The position numbers and the translations under genes were made by a program. DNA of 64,000 nucleotides from the NCBI RefSeq assembly GCF_002002905.1, contig NZ_CP019509.1, positions 3,157,001 through 3,221,000 of the forward strand. The letters are read 5' to 3'. The first letter of the stretch is position 1, and the number at the start of each line of letters is the position of its first letter. Positions 27,103-37,149 of the stretch are shown in pieces. Below the pieces are notes generated by a model. The model had not been told where the DNA came from, did not search any database, and worked only from the letters and a program-made list of their open reading frames with translations. The stretch comes from Aquaspirillum sp. LM1. GTDB taxonomy: Bacteria; Pseudomonadota; Gammaproteobacteria; Burkholderiales; Aquaspirillaceae.

Positions 27103-27894
27103 TTATCCCTGACGCGCGGCTTGCGCCAGCTGGCGCAGCACCTGTGCGGCAGCGGCCAGGCCAAAGCCGGCGGTCACGCTCATCACCGAGCCAAAGCCGG
27201 CGCAGTTCAGCCCGTGGCCACTGGCCGGGCTGGCGTCGCAGGCCGCACTTGGGCGGATCAGCGGTTCGGTAGAAAACACGCACGGCACGCCAAACTTGCC
27301 CTCGCGGGCAAAGCCATGCTGGCGGCGCAGGGTGTAGCGTAGCTTGGAGGCCATCGGGTCGTCGGTGGTGCGCGACAGATCATCCACCACAATGCGGGTG
27401 GGGTCGGTCTTGCCGCCGGCACCGCCGCTGACCACCACCGGCACCTTGTGCCGACGGCACCAGGCAATCAGCGCCGCCTTGGCGCGCAGGCTGTCGATAG
27501 CGTCCACCACATAGTCCAGCTCGGTGGACAACAGCTGGCCCACCGTGTCCGGCTCAATAAATGCCTCCACGCGGTGAATCACCAGCTGCGGGTTGATCTG
27601 CAACAGGCGCTCGGCCATGGCGTCCACCTTGGCCATGCCCAGCGTGTCGGTCAGCGCATGGGCCTGACGGTTGATATTGGACGGGGCGACATGGTCCAGA
27701 TCCATCAGCGTCAGCTCGCCAATCGCGCTGCGCGCCAGCGCCTCGGCGGCCCACGAACCCACGCCGCCCACGCCAATCACGCAGACATGCGCACGCTGAA
27801 AGCGCGCCAGCGCCGCCTCGCCATACAGCCGGCCAATGCCGCCAAAGCGGCGCGCCCAGTCGTCGTGGCCGGAAGAAGTTGGTGCGTCCATCAC
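27103..27894 (-). CDS. tcdA: tRNA threonylcarbamoyladenosine dehydratase
   Basis: 263 residues of the ThiF/E1-like family. It opens with [45 protein letters not shown], the CsdL/TcdA signature including the nucleotide-binding GVGGVGS. Later features are [23 protein letters not shown] and the cysteine segment [10 protein letters not shown]. TcdA cyclises t6A37 to ct6A in ANN-decoding tRNAs using ATP. The start overlaps the pyrE stop by four bases; the Met codons 1 and 2 are equally possible. Confidence 0.9.
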   Translation of the reverse strand: MMDAPTSSGHDDWARRFGGIGRLYGEAALARFQRAHVCVIGVGGVGSWAAEALARSAIGELTLMDLDHVAPSNINRQAHALTDTLGMAKVDAMAERLLQINPQLVIHRVEAFIEPDTVGQLLSTELDYVVDAIDSLRAKAALIAWCRRHKVPVVVSGGAGGKTDPTRIVVDDLSRTTDDPMASKLRYTLRRQHGFAREGKFGVPCVFSTEPLIRPSAACDASPASGHGLNCAGFGSVMSVTAGFGLAAAAQVLRQLAQAARQG

Positions 27895-28529
27895 ACGCCG
27901 TACTGGTTGCGGTAGGCCTGCACCTTGATCTGGTTGTCGGCCAGATCCGGGCTGTGGGCCAGATAGCCGAGCAAATCGTCCAGCGTGGCAATGGCAATCA
28001 CCGGCATGCCGTAGTCGCGCTGCACTTCCTGCACGGCGGACAATTCTCCCTGGCCGCGCTCCTTGCGGTCCAGCGCAATCGACACCGCCGCCGGGGTGGC
28101 ACCGTGAGCGCGGATCAGCTCGACCGACTCGCGCACCGAGGTGCCGGCAGAAATCACATCGTCGATAATCAGTACCCGGCCCTGCAACGGCGCGCCAATC
28201 AGCGTGCCGCCTTCGCCGTGGTCCTTGGCTTCCTTGCGGTTGAAGGCAAACGGAATATCCAGGCCGTCTTCGGCCAGCATCATTGCCGTGGCACCGGCCA
28301 GGGTGATGCCCTTGTAGGCCGGGCCAAACAGCATGTCGAATTCGACGCCGGACGCCCGGATGGCCTGGGCGTAAAACCGTGCCAGCTTCAGCAGGCTGGC
28401 ACCGTGGTTGAACAGGCCGGCATTGAAAAAGTACGGCGACAGGCGCCCGGCCTTGGTGACAAACTCACCAAAACGCAGCACCTGCTCATCCACGGCAAAA
28501 CGAATAAAATCCTGGCGAAAATCGCTCAT
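27891..28529 (-). CDS. pyrE: Orotate phosphoribosyltransferase
   Basis: 212 residues, normal length. It converts orotate plus PRPP to OMP in pyrimidine synthesis. The PRPP-binding loop [13 protein letters not shown] is intact, as are the N-terminal [19 protein letters not shown] and the catalytic loop with [13 protein letters not shown]. It forms a two-gene overlapping unit with tcdA and is transcribed divergently from the exonuclease III gene, 64 bases away. Confidence 0.95.
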   Translation of the reverse strand: MSDFRQDFIRFAVDEQVLRFGEFVTKAGRLSPYFFNAGLFNHGASLLKLARFYAQAIRASGVEFDMLFGPAYKGITLAGATAMMLAEDGLDIPFAFNRKEAKDHGEGGTLIGAPLQGRVLIIDDVISAGTSVRESVELIRAHGATPAAVSIALDRKERGQGELSAVQEVQRDYGMPVIAIATLDDLLGYLAHSPDLADNQIKVQAYRNQYGV

Positions 28530-28593
28530 CGGGCATCCTTCAATTTTTGACAGTCACGCATGCTGGCGCACGCAAAATGGGCGACAGCATAGC

Positions 28594-29376
28594 ATGGAGA
28601 ATTTCTTGCAACGAATCATCAGCGCCAACCTCAACGGCATCCGCTCCGCCCACCAGAAAGGTTTTTTCGACTGGCTGGCCACCCAGCAGGCCGATATTGT
28701 CTGTGTGCAGGAGCTCAAGGCCCAGCACGCCGACTTGACCGAGCGCATGCGCGCGCCCGACGGCCTGACCGGCTGGTTTCACTGCGCCGAGAAAAAAGGC
28801 TACAGCGGCGTGGGGCTGTATGCCCGGCGCGAACCAGACCGTCTGGACGTGGGGCTGGGCATTGCCGACATCGACGCCGAAGGCCGCTACCTGCGCGCCG
28901 ACTTTGGCCCGCTGACCGTGGTGTCATTATACCTGCCGTCTGGCTCCAGCTCGGACGAGCGTCAGCAGGTGAAGTTTGCCTTTCTTGAACGCTTCTTGCC
29001 GTATCTGGTTGAGCTGCTGGCCAGTGGCCGTGAAGTGGTGGTGTGTGGCGACTGGAATATCGCCCATCAGGAAATCGACCTGAAAAACTGGAAAGGCAAT
29101 CTGAAAAACAGCGGGTTTCTGCCTGAAGAACGGGCATGGATGACCCAGCTGCTGGGCGAGGTGGGCTGGCGCGATGTGTGGCGGCTGCTTTACCCGGATC
29201 AGCCCGGCTACACCTGGTGGAGCAACCGTGGCCAGGCCTACGCCAAGGATGTGGGCTGGCGGATTGATTACCAGATTGCCAGCCCGGCGCTGGCGGCGCG
29301 GGCGCACAGCGCCAGCGTGTACAAGGGAGAAAAGTTTTCCGACCATGCGCCGCTGATTGTCGATTACGCCGACTGA
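28594..29376 (+). CDS. xthA: Exodeoxyribonuclease III (AP endonuclease)
   Basis: 260 residues of the ExoIII/APE1 family acting in base-excision repair. The metal and catalytic motifs are all present: VQELKAQ (Glu), GDWNIAHQEIDL (Asp, Asn), GWRIDYQIAS (Asp) and SDHAPLIVDY (terminal Asp-His). The ATG at 28594 was chosen because it immediately precedes the conserved RIISANLNGIRSA; longer in-frame starts overlap the divergent pyrE promoter region. Confidence 0.92.
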   Translation: MENFLQRIISANLNGIRSAHQKGFFDWLATQQADIVCVQELKAQHADLTERMRAPDGLTGWFHCAEKKGYSGVGLYARREPDRLDVGLGIADIDAEGRYLRADFGPLTVVSLYLPSGSSSDERQQVKFAFLERFLPYLVELLASGREVVVCGDWNIAHQEIDLKNWKGNLKNSGFLPEERAWMTQLLGEVGWRDVWRLLYPDQPGYTWWSNRGQAYAKDVGWRIDYQIASPALAARAHSASVYKGEKFSDHAPLIVDYAD

Positions 29377-29378
29377 GG

Positions 29379-29415
29379 CCGCGCCGCTGTTGCCGCGCGG
29401 CCAGCAGCGGCGCGG
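29379..29415. terminator. GC-rich hairpin between convergent xthA and chemoreceptor genes
   Basis: CCGCGCCGCTG (29379-29389) pairs exactly with CAGCGGCGCGG (29405-29415). There is no U-tract, so it may be a bidirectional transcription barrier rather than a canonical intrinsic terminator. Confidence 0.4.
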
Positions 29416-29417
29416 GC

Positions 29418-31058
29418 TTATACCCGGAAGCTCGACAGCGTCTGATTGAGCATGCCCGACACCTGGCCCAGCTCGTCGGCCTTGTTGCGCATCTGCTCGG
29501 CCTGGTGGTTGTTTTCCTGCATGGCGTTGTTGATCTGCTCCAGCTCACCGCCCACCGCTTCGATGTCGTGGCGGATGCTTTCGGCACTGGTGGCAGTGTG
29601 GTTAACCACATCAGCCGCTTCTTCCATCAACTGGCTGGTTTGCGCAATGGTGTCGATCACCGTGCTGGAGGCGCTGACCAGTTCGCGGCTTTCTGCCGCC
29701 TGCTCGGACACTTCGCGGGTGGTGGTTTCGATGGTGGCCAGCACCCGCTCGACAAATTCATTGGTTTCGGACAGCGTGCTCTGGGTTTGGGTGGCCAGCT
29801 TGCGCACTTCGTCAGCCACCACGGCAAAGCCGCGCCCGGCCTCGCCGGCACGGGCGGCTTCGATGGCAGCGTTCAGCGCCAGCAGGTTGGTCTGGTCGGA
29901 AATGGTGGCAATGCGCGCCAGAATCTGGGTGATGTCGCGGATGTTCTGTGCCAGCCCGTCAAAGCGCTGGGCAATTTTCACGCTGGTTTCGGCGTTGCGG
30001 TTGACCGCCTCCATCATGATTTCCACCTGCTCGCGCGAGCCGGCCAGCTTGTCGTCGAGCACGCCAATCCGTCCGGCCAGATCGCGCGCCTGGGTGGCCG
30101 AGGTTTCGGCTTCGGCGCGGATGTTCTGGTTGTAGCGGGTAACCTGCTCTACCCGGTTGGCGCTGTCGGCAGCGCTGCTGACCAGTTTCACGCAGGTGTC
30201 TTTCAGCACGGTGGCGGTGCTGCTATTGGTTTTTGCCGCGGTGGCGGCGTCTTCAATCGCCCGGCGCATTTCGCCCAGCATGCTGTTCAGGTGTTCGGCC
30301 ATGCGGCCGATTTCATCCTGGCTGGGGGTGCTGATCACCTTGGACAGGTCGCGCTCGGAAGCAATGGCCTGGATGTCGGTGCCAATGCGCTGCAGCGAGC
30401 GGGCCAGGATGCCGGTCAGCCACCAGGCAATCAGCCCGCCAATAACAAAGCTGGCCAAGCCAATCAGGATGGATTGCACCACGTTGTACAGCAGCAGGTT
30501 GCGCACATGGTCGATGCGGATATCGGCGCACAGGGCAATGGTTTCGCCGCTGGGCAGCTTGCGCGGGATAAACACCGAGCGGAAATAGCCAAACTGGTCG
30601 GTGTATTCGTCAAACTGCATGACACCGCTGCTCAGTGCGTTTTTCAGGCCGTCGCTGGCGTCGGTGTATTCCTCAAACTGCTTTTTGTAGTTGCCGGCCT
30701 TGATTTCTGCCTCGGGCGCGCCGTCGCTGAGAAACACCAGCTTGCCGTTGTCGATCTTGACCACGTACAGATAGGCCAGGTTGATCTGCTCGGCGTAGCG
30801 GCCCAGCTGGCTCATCCGGCTCAGGTATTCTTCCTTGGGCACGGTATTGCGCTGAGTCAGCCGCTGCATGTAGTCGCTGCCCAGTACATCGGGCACGGCG
30901 CTGGCCGAGGCGGTAAGCCGGCTGTCGATTTCGGCCACCACACCTTGCGATTTGAGGATGAATCCGTACACCGAATAGGCGGTGACGGTAATCAGGTTCA
31001 GCAGCAAAAACAGCGCAAGCAGCTTGTTTTTGACTGACCAGCGGGAAAAAGCAAACAT
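29418..31058 (-). CDS. Methyl-accepting chemotaxis protein
   Basis: 546 residues. A short cytoplasmic N-tail and membrane segment (about 11-33) precede a periplasmic sensor of about 150 residues ([29 protein letters not shown]), a second membrane segment (about 192-214), HAMP and the cytoplasmic signalling domain with the invariant hairpin tip [38 protein letters not shown]. The protein would signal to CheA/CheW from the inner membrane. Ligand unknown. The sensor resembles that of the GGDEF-EAL protein at 42.2-44.3 kb. Confidence 0.9.
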   Translation of the reverse strand: MFAFSRWSVKNKLLALFLLLNLITVTAYSVYGFILKSQGVVAEIDSRLTASASAVPDVLGSDYMQRLTQRNTVPKEEYLSRMSQLGRYAEQINLAYLYVVKIDNGKLVFLSDGAPEAEIKAGNYKKQFEEYTDASDGLKNALSSGVMQFDEYTDQFGYFRSVFIPRKLPSGETIALCADIRIDHVRNLLLYNVVQSILIGLASFVIGGLIAWWLTGILARSLQRIGTDIQAIASERDLSKVISTPSQDEIGRMAEHLNSMLGEMRRAIEDAATAAKTNSSTATVLKDTCVKLVSSAADSANRVEQVTRYNQNIRAEAETSATQARDLAGRIGVLDDKLAGSREQVEIMMEAVNRNAETSVKIAQRFDGLAQNIRDITQILARIATISDQTNLLALNAAIEAARAGEAGRGFAVVADEVRKLATQTQSTLSETNEFVERVLATIETTTREVSEQAAESRELVSASSTVIDTIAQTSQLMEEAADVVNHTATSAESIRHDIEAVGGELEQINNAMQENNHQAEQMRNKADELGQVSGMLNQTLSSFRV

Positions 31059-31280
31059 GGCTGGGGCCCTCGAAAGCGTGGCGTGCCGGTCCGGGCGTTT
31101 TGCATCGACCGGGCATGCTGATAAGCTAATGGAAATCTACCTGCCCGCCACATGATGCAGCGCGCATTGCAGAGGGCTGCCGGACGGATTGTCCGTGCCC
31201 ATCTGCCGGGTCATCGGACACCATGATCGATGACTTTGGTAACAAGCTTGCCAATATAAAACAAAAGCCCAGTCCAGACC

Positions 31281-31925
31281 ATGACAAACACTATCACTTC
31301 TCCCCCGTTGGCACGCCCCGCGCTCTATCTGGCCTCGGCCAGCCCGCGCCGGCGCGAGCTGCTGGCCCAGATTGGCCTGGATTGCATCCAGTTGCCGATG
31401 GATATCGACGAATCGGTGCAGGTTGACGAAAACCCGGCGGACTACGTGCTGCGTCTGGCCGCAGCCAAGGCGCAGGCTGGCTGGCAGCATCTGCTGGCCA
31501 ACGCGCTGCCGCAACGGCCCCTGCTGGCGGCAGACACCACGGTAACGGTGGATGGCGAGATTCTGGGCAAGCCAGCCGACGCCGCCGAGGCGCGCGCCAT
31601 GCTGGCCCGCCTGTCCGGACGCAGCCATGAGGTGCTGACCGGGGTGGCAGTATGCCAGGGGGACAGCGTGCAGACTGCGCTGTCGGTCAGCCGGGTGGAA
31701 TTATTGCCATTGAGCACTGCCATGATTGACGGGTATATCGCCAGCGGTGAACCTTTTGACAAGGCCGGAGCCTATGGCATCCAGGGCCGGGCAGCGATGT
31801 TCATTGCCCACCTGGACGGCAGTTATTCCGGGGTGATGGGCCTGCCCTTATGTGAAACCGCCCGGTTGCTGGCCATGCATGGCCTGGATGGACTGGGCAG
31901 CAAGGACACCCACCATGAACAGTGA
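31281..31925 (+). CDS. maf: Maf-family nucleotide pyrophosphatase
   Basis: 214 residues. [43 protein letters not shown] and KAGAYGIQG are the conserved Maf motifs. Members hydrolyse dTTP/UTP or modified nucleotides, acting in house-cleaning; the YhdE (dTTP) branch is often next to rng, as here. The start at 31281 gives a 15-residue tail before the conserved core. The 3' end overlaps the RNase G start by 11 bases. Confidence 0.9.
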   Translation: MTNTITSPPLARPALYLASASPRRRELLAQIGLDCIQLPMDIDESVQVDENPADYVLRLAAAKAQAGWQHLLANALPQRPLLAADTTVTVDGEILGKPADAAEARAMLARLSGRSHEVLTGVAVCQGDSVQTALSVSRVELLPLSTAMIDGYIASGEPFDKAGAYGIQGRAAMFIAHLDGSYSGVMGLPLCETARLLAMHGLDGLGSKDTHHEQ

Positions 31926-33420
31926 ATCCATTCTGCTGGCGCAATGGCAGCGCGAAGTGCAGCGCGCCAACGAGCAGATTCTGGTCAACATCACCCCACA
32001 GGAAAGCCGGGTGGCGGTGCTGGAAGACGGCATCGTCCAGGAACTGCACATCGAACGCGCCGCCAGCCGGGGGCTGGTGGGCAATATCTATCTGGGCAAG
32101 GTGCGCCGGGTGTTGCCGGGTATGCAAAGCGCCTTTATTGAAATTGGCCTGGAGCGGGCGGCCTTTCTGCATATTGCCGACATCCTGGAACAGCGCCAGC
32201 ACCCGGAAGCCCCGGCGCGCATCGAAAACATGCTGTTTGAAGGCCAGACCGTGCTGGTGCAGGTAATCAAGGACCCGATTGGCACCAAGGGTGCGCGGCT
32301 GTCCACCCAGATCAGCCTGGCGGGCCGGTTTCTGGTGCATCTGCCGCAGGAAACCCATATTGGCGTCTCGCAAAAAATCGACAGCGAGCAGGAGCGCGCC
32401 CAGCTGAAAGAGCGGCTGGAATCCATGCTGCCCAGTGGCAGCCCGCGTGGCTACATCATCCGCACCAGCGCCGAAACCGCCTCCAACGAAGAACTGGCCG
32501 CCGATATCGGCTACCTGACCAAACTCTGGGCCGACATCGAAACCCGCGCCCGCACCAGCCCGCCCCAAACCCTGCTGTATCAGGATTTGTCACTGGCCTT
32601 GCGCGTGCTGCGCGATATGGTCAGCGAGTGCACGGAAAAAATCACCGTCGATTCCACTGAAAACTACGGCAAGATGGCCGAGTTTGCCGAGGACTACGTC
32701 ACCCAGGCGCTGCCCAAAATCAGCCGCTACAGCGGCGAGCGACCGCTGTTTGAAATGCACGGCATCGAAGCCGAAATCCAGAAAGCCCTGGCGCGCCGGG
32801 TCAACCTGAAATTTGGCGGCTATCTGATCATCGACCAGACCGAGGCGATGACCACCATCGATGTGAACACCGGCGGTTTTGTTGGTGCCAAGAGCTTTGA
32901 AGACACCATCTTCAAGACCAATCTGGAAGCCACCTATTCCATCGCCCGCCAGCTGCGCCTGCGCAATCTGGGCGGCATCATCATTGTCGATTTCATCGAC
33001 ATGGACCGCGAAGACCACCGCCAGGCGGTGCTGCTGGAGCTGGCCAAGGCGCTGGCGCGCGACCGCACCCGCGTCACCCTGAACGGCTTTACCAGCCTGG
33101 GCCTGGTGGAAATCACCCGCAAGCGCACCCGCGAAAGCCTGGCGCATGTGCTGTGCGAACCCTGCCCCACCTGCCAGGCGCGTGGCGAAATCAAGACCGC
33201 GCAAACCGTCTGCTACGAAATCCAGCGCGAAATCGTGCGCGAGGCGCGCCAGTTTGAAGCCAAGGGCTTTCGCATTCTGGCCGCCCAGCCCGTCATCGAC
33301 ATGTTTCTGGACGAAGAATCGCAAAGCCTGGCCATGCTGATTGATTTTATTGGCAAGCCCATCTCGCTGGCAGTGGAAAGTCAGTACGCCCAGGAGCAGT
33401 TCGACGTTGTCCTGCTGTAA
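31915..33420 (+). CDS. rng: Ribonuclease G
   Basis: 501 residues of the RNase E/G family, an endonuclease for 16S rRNA 5' maturation and mRNA decay. An S1-like RNA-binding segment follows the N-terminal [20 protein letters not shown]. The catalytic aspartates lie in [13 protein letters not shown] and IIIVDFIDM, and the Zn-link cysteines in CEPCPTC. It ends soon after the core, without the RNase E scaffold. The ATG at 31915 gives an extension of about 18 residues before the conserved start; it overlaps the maf stop, so translation is probably coupled. Confidence 0.93.
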   Translation: MNSESILLAQWQREVQRANEQILVNITPQESRVAVLEDGIVQELHIERAASRGLVGNIYLGKVRRVLPGMQSAFIEIGLERAAFLHIADILEQRQHPEAPARIENMLFEGQTVLVQVIKDPIGTKGARLSTQISLAGRFLVHLPQETHIGVSQKIDSEQERAQLKERLESMLPSGSPRGYIIRTSAETASNEELAADIGYLTKLWADIETRARTSPPQTLLYQDLSLALRVLRDMVSECTEKITVDSTENYGKMAEFAEDYVTQALPKISRYSGERPLFEMHGIEAEIQKALARRVNLKFGGYLIIDQTEAMTTIDVNTGGFVGAKSFEDTIFKTNLEATYSIARQLRLRNLGGIIIVDFIDMDREDHRQAVLLELAKALARDRTRVTLNGFTSLGLVEITRKRTRESLAHVLCEPCPTCQARGEIKTAQTVCYEIQREIVREARQFEAKGFRILAAQPVIDMFLDEESQSLAMLIDFIGKPISLAVESQYAQEQFDVVLL

Positions 33421-33448
33421 AGTGGCCTCATTTGCATGACTTGCCCCG

Positions 33449-33486
33449 CCCCGCCGGCAGGCCTGCTGGCGGGGCGCTGTTTTTGC
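33449..33486 (+). terminator. Rho-independent terminator after rng
   Basis: A 12-pair stem beginning CCCCGCCGGCAG (33449-33460), with one G-U pair, closes with CTGCTGGCGGGG and is followed by GCTGTTTTTG. It ends the maf-rng unit just before cysE. Confidence 0.8.
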
Positions 33487-33499
33487 CGGAACCCTGAAC

Positions 33500-34330
33500 A
33501 TGACCACACCGACCGACCCCGTATGGGACGCCGTGCGCCGCGAAGCCGCCGCCAGCGCTGCTGATGAACCGCTGCTGGCCAGCTTTCTGCACATGACCGT
33601 GCTGCGCCACCGCACCCTGGAAGCCGTGCTCAGCTTTCATTTGTCCACCAAGCTGGCCACCTCGGTGATGGACAGCCGTGCGCTGATGGAGCTGATCGAC
33701 GAAGCCCTGCAACAGGACAACGCCCTGCGCGCCGCCATGCGCGCCGACATGGAAGCCTGCTATGTGCGCGACCCAGCCTGCGACGCCTATTCCACCCCAC
33801 TGCTGTACTACAAGGGCTTTCACGCCCTGCAAGCCTACCGTGTCACCCACTGGCTGTGGGGCCAGGGGCGCAAGACACTGGCGCTGTTTTTGCAAAACCG
33901 CATTTCCGAAGTGATGGGCGTGGATATCCACCCGGCGGCGCAGATTGGCTGCGGCGTGATGCTCGACCACGCCACCGGCTTTGTGGTCGGTGAAACCGCG
34001 GTGATTGGCAATAATGTGTCGATCCTGCAGGGCGTGACGCTGGGCGGCACCGGCAAGGAATCCGGCGACCGCCACCCGAAAATTGGCGATGGTGTGCTGA
34101 TTGGTGCCAACGCCACCGTGCTGGGCAATATCCGCGTGGGCGAAGGGGCCAAGATCGGTGCTGGCAGCGTGGTGCTCGCCCCGGTACCAGCGCACGCCAC
34201 CGTGGCCGGCGTACCGGCCAAAGTGGTGGGCAACACCGGCCACGACGCCCCGGCGCTGAGCATGGACCAGCACTTTGACGGCGACGAAGGCTGTGGCGTG
34301 TGCCCGGTGCGCGGCCCGCAACATGGCTGA
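33500..34330 (+). CDS. cysE: Serine O-acetyltransferase
   Basis: 276 residues with the N-terminal helical domain and a left-handed beta-helix made of hexapeptide repeats (VDIHPAAQIGCGVMLDHATGFVVGETAVIGNNVSILQGVTLGGTGKE). It acetylates serine for cysteine synthesis. The catalytic His is in LDHATG. The C-terminal tail, which in many homologues ends in Ile and contacts cysteine synthase, here ends in CPVRGPQHG, so that contact may differ. The 3' end overlaps the next gene by eight bases. Confidence 0.93.
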   Translation: MTTPTDPVWDAVRREAAASAADEPLLASFLHMTVLRHRTLEAVLSFHLSTKLATSVMDSRALMELIDEALQQDNALRAAMRADMEACYVRDPACDAYSTPLLYYKGFHALQAYRVTHWLWGQGRKTLALFLQNRISEVMGVDIHPAAQIGCGVMLDHATGFVVGETAVIGNNVSILQGVTLGGTGKESGDRHPKIGDGVLIGANATVLGNIRVGEGAKIGAGSVVLAPVPAHATVAGVPAKVVGNTGHDAPALSMDQHFDGDEGCGVCPVRGPQHG

Positions 34331-34817
34331 ACTGCGCTACCTCACCGGCTACCCGCCGCATCTGATCGAGCAAGTGGCGGCGCTGCGCGACCAGGGCCGG
34401 CTGGGCGACTGGCTGCAACAACGCTACCCGGATGGCGCGCACGACATTCAGTCCGACCGCGCGCTGTACGACTACACCCAGGCGCTGAAACAACGCGGCC
34501 TGAAAACCACCCCGGCGCTGCACAAAGTGCTGTACGACAGCCAGCAGCACCCGGTGCGCGGGACATTAGGCACCCACACCCGCGCCGCCCGCGTACAGGG
34601 CGGCAAACTGAAAACCCGCCACGAAATCCGCATCGGCGCGCTATTCCGCGACGCGCCCGAGCCGATGCTGCGCATGATCGTCGCCCATGAACTCGCCCAC
34701 CTGAAGGAAAGCGAACACAACAAGGCGTTTTATCAGCTGTGCGAGCACCTGGCACCGGGCTATGCGCAACTGGAGTTTGATACGCGGGTGTGGTTGGTTT
34801 GGCGGGAGGGGGTGTAA
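34323..34817 (+). CDS. YgjP-like (M48-type) metallopeptidase family protein
   Basis: 164 residues. The zinc motif HELAHLKESEHNKAF starts at His122 and has the YgjP/WLM arrangement HExxH followed by a downstream His (SEH). This matches small cytoplasmic YgjP-like putative metallopeptidases of unproven function. The ATG at 34323 lies inside the end of cysE. The stop is followed at once by the AT-rich Septu-like insert, so this gene marks the left border of the ordinary chromosome there. Confidence 0.75.
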   Translation: MAELRYLTGYPPHLIEQVAALRDQGRLGDWLQQRYPDGAHDIQSDRALYDYTQALKQRGLKTTPALHKVLYDSQQHPVRGTLGTHTRAARVQGGKLKTRHEIRIGALFRDAPEPMLRMIVAHELAHLKESEHNKAFYQLCEHLAPGYAQLEFDTRVWLVWREGV

Positions 34818-34846
34818 GATATGAAAAAAATAGGGATAGAAGATTT

Positions 34847-36256
34847 ATGTATATAACAAGTTTTCGCTTGCAGAATTTTTGCCGTCTACGCCAGATTGAG
34901 GTAAGAATTCCACATCGCTCTCAAAAGGGTTGGCATGTCATTATTGGCGATAATGCCTCAGGTAAAAGTAGCATCTTAAAAGGGATTGCTAGCGCTTTAA
35001 TAAATCGACCTGATTTTCCTGCTTTGCGAATTAATAGTGACATCTTTGTTCGTAGCGGTGAGAAAAATGCCGATGTTATTGTTATGACAGCCCCAGACAA
35101 TGATTATGACGAAGTCAAGACAGGAAAAAGAAGGCCCGGCCTATTCGGTGCATTTTTCAACAAAGAGCTGGCTCTTTCTCTATTTGCTTTTTCTGGTCAA
35201 CTAAAATCTGATCACGAGGAAGTTTCAGATAACTTTCTGCTCGTTCCAAATCTTGTAAAAGTCAACGAACAGTCAAGATTTAACGAGTCAATAGATGATA
35301 TCCCAGATGTATGTGCTAAAGAGCTTAGGCTGAGCTACTGTCATGGCTGGTTTTCTGCCTCCTACGGGCCATTTCGTCGTCTTACCGGTGGCAACCCTCA
35401 GTGGCAAGATCTTTCTAACGTAGCTCCACGAGCAGCCGCTCATATCACTTTATTTGACGAATCTGCAGCGCTGACTGATGTGCTGGACTGGCTGAATGAC
35501 TTGGATCGACGTCAGCTCAAAGAGCAATCACGACGGAAACCCGGCGACCCCGAACCAGAGTCTGCGCGCATTTTCAACGGCGTTCGCCACTTCATTAACC
35601 ACAGTGAGTTATTGCCCGGCGGCGTACAGTTTATCGAAGTGAATCTGGATGGCGTGCCGGTATTCTGCGACGCCAATGACCATGAGGTCACCGTCACCCA
35701 GCTGAGCGATGGCTTTCGTTCGATTTTGAGTGTGGCATTTGATCTGGTGCGGCAGTTGATTCGTGTCTATGGCCTGGACAAAGTGTTTCCGCCGGGCAAA
35801 TCAGACATCACCAGCTTCCCCTTGCCTGGCGTGGTGCTGATCGACGAGGTGGACGCGCACCTACACCCCACTTGGCAAACCCGCATTGGCCAGTGGTTCA
35901 CCACGCATTTTCCTGAAATGCAGTTCATCGTCACCACCCACAGCCCGCTGATTTGCCGTGCCTGCGAGCAAGGCACCATCTGGCGTTTGTCGCCGCCGCG
36001 CGGCGAGGGCGGCATTGAGCAGATCACCGGGGCAGAAAAAGACCGACTGGTGTATGGCAATGTGCTGGATGCGTATGAAACGCAAGCCTTTGGTGCCCAC
36101 ATGAGCCGGGGCGAAGAAGGCCGGCAGGCGCAGCAGGAATATCTCGACCTGTATTACAAGCGACTTTACGACGTGCCAATGAACGAGAAAGAAAAAGCGC
36201 GCCTTGAACAACTGGAAGCGGTGTTTCACAGCCATGTTGCCATTGACGAAGATTGA
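34847..36256 (+). CDS. ptuA: AAA ATPase of a Septu-like defence system (PtuA-like)
   Basis: 469 residues, one ABC-type AAA domain of the OLD/PtuA kind. Walker A GDNASGKSS spans 34-42, the signature-like QLSDGFRSILSVAFDL comes later, Walker B LIDEVDAHLHP has Asp333-Glu334, and TTHSP is the switch His. No TOPRIM domain is present. It overlaps an HNH nuclease gene by 23 bases, the PtuA-PtuB arrangement of Septu anti-phage systems; no reverse transcriptase, as in retron versions, is nearby. Base use is odd: the first 600-700 bases are AT-rich with codons unlike the neighbours, the last 700 are GC-rich like the host. ATG at 34847 follows AGGGAT. Confidence 0.78.
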   Translation: MYITSFRLQNFCRLRQIEVRIPHRSQKGWHVIIGDNASGKSSILKGIASALINRPDFPALRINSDIFVRSGEKNADVIVMTAPDNDYDEVKTGKRRPGLFGAFFNKELALSLFAFSGQLKSDHEEVSDNFLLVPNLVKVNEQSRFNESIDDIPDVCAKELRLSYCHGWFSASYGPFRRLTGGNPQWQDLSNVAPRAAAHITLFDESAALTDVLDWLNDLDRRQLKEQSRRKPGDPEPESARIFNGVRHFINHSELLPGGVQFIEVNLDGVPVFCDANDHEVTVTQLSDGFRSILSVAFDLVRQLIRVYGLDKVFPPGKSDITSFPLPGVVLIDEVDAHLHPTWQTRIGQWFTTHFPEMQFIVTTHSPLICRACEQGTIWRLSPPRGEGGIEQITGAEKDRLVYGNVLDAYETQAFGAHMSRGEEGRQAQQEYLDLYYKRLYDVPMNEKEKARLEQLEAVFHSHVAIDED

Positions 36257-37148
36257 TGCGGCCACCTGGCCGGACAGCGCCTTACAGCATTTGCAAGCTA
36301 TTCAAGCTGAAATTGACGCTTGCGCCGACTTTGACCTGCGTGCAAAAAAAGCAGATTCAAAATGGAACAGCAAAACCCGTAGCCAGGCGGGGGAACAGGC
36401 ATTTGCCAAGGTGCGCGAGCAGCTAAAGCAGGAAAGCGTTGGCGCTGGCTTGTGTTGTTATTGCGAGCAAAACGAGGCGACGGACATTGAGCATGTCCTG
36501 CCCAAGTCTTTGTTTCCTGGGCAGGCCTTTGCGGCTCACAATTATTTATTGGCCTGCAAAACCTGCAATACCGGCCATAAGCTCGACAAGATGGCGGTCT
36601 TTGTGCCATCTGGCTCGGCAGTCAGCCAATCCTTGGGCCGTCAGGAAGAGCCCGCCAGTCAAGACATGGCGTTTATCCATCCGCGCAAGGAGAATCCGCT
36701 GGCCTTGATGTTGCTGGATTGGAAAACCGGACTATTTGCGGCACACCCGAAAACTGCGCCAGCAGGCAGCCGGGAAAAGCAAAAAGTGCTGAATACCATA
36801 GAGATTTTGGGGCTGAATACGCGGGATGCCTTGGTGAACTGCAGGCAAAATGCTGTCAAGGATTACCAACGTTTGCTGCGCGAATATGTGAACATCAAAC
36901 AGGCGACCAACCACAAAGAATTGGACGAAGCCTCCGGCGGCCACCCAGAAATAGACCCCTCGGTGCCATTGGCAACAGAACAGCAACGCCTGTTGAGTTG
37001 TATCCGAGCACAGATTGCCCGTCAGCCGCACCCTGCCGTGTGGGTGGAAATATGGCGCTCACCAGCCACACCGAAAAAAATGCGCGAGTGGATGGGGGAC
37101 GCACAGGAGCTTTCACCGTTGCCTGGACTGAGTATAACTTTCAAATAA
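36234..37148 (+). CDS. ptuB: HNH endonuclease of a Septu-like defence system (PtuB-like)
   Basis: 304 residues. The HNH/zinc site reads CCYC (Cys74-Cys77), DIEHVLPKS (His87), and ACKTCN with Cys108, Cys111 and Asn112, matching the PtuB / retron-associated HNH family. It presumably cleaves nucleic acid when released or triggered by the ATPase. The ATG at 36234 overlaps the ATPase stop, implying a fixed stoichiometry. The last bases run almost into the convergent Fur-family gene (one-base gap), with no terminator between. Confidence 0.78.
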   Translation: MLPLTKIDAATWPDSALQHLQAIQAEIDACADFDLRAKKADSKWNSKTRSQAGEQAFAKVREQLKQESVGAGLCCYCEQNEATDIEHVLPKSLFPGQAFAAHNYLLACKTCNTGHKLDKMAVFVPSGSAVSQSLGRQEEPASQDMAFIHPRKENPLALMLLDWKTGLFAAHPKTAPAGSREKQKVLNTIEILGLNTRDALVNCRQNAVKDYQRLLREYVNIKQATNHKELDEASGGHPEIDPSVPLATEQQRLLSCIRAQIARQPHPAVWVEIWRSPATPKKMREWMGDAQELSPLPGLSITFK

Positions 37149-37149
37149 T

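Noticed and set aside
34847..37148. Retron with PtuAB effectors
   Set aside because: No reverse transcriptase or msr/msd-like RNA lies upstream; the preceding gene is a YgjP-like metallopeptidase and the gap is only 29 bases.
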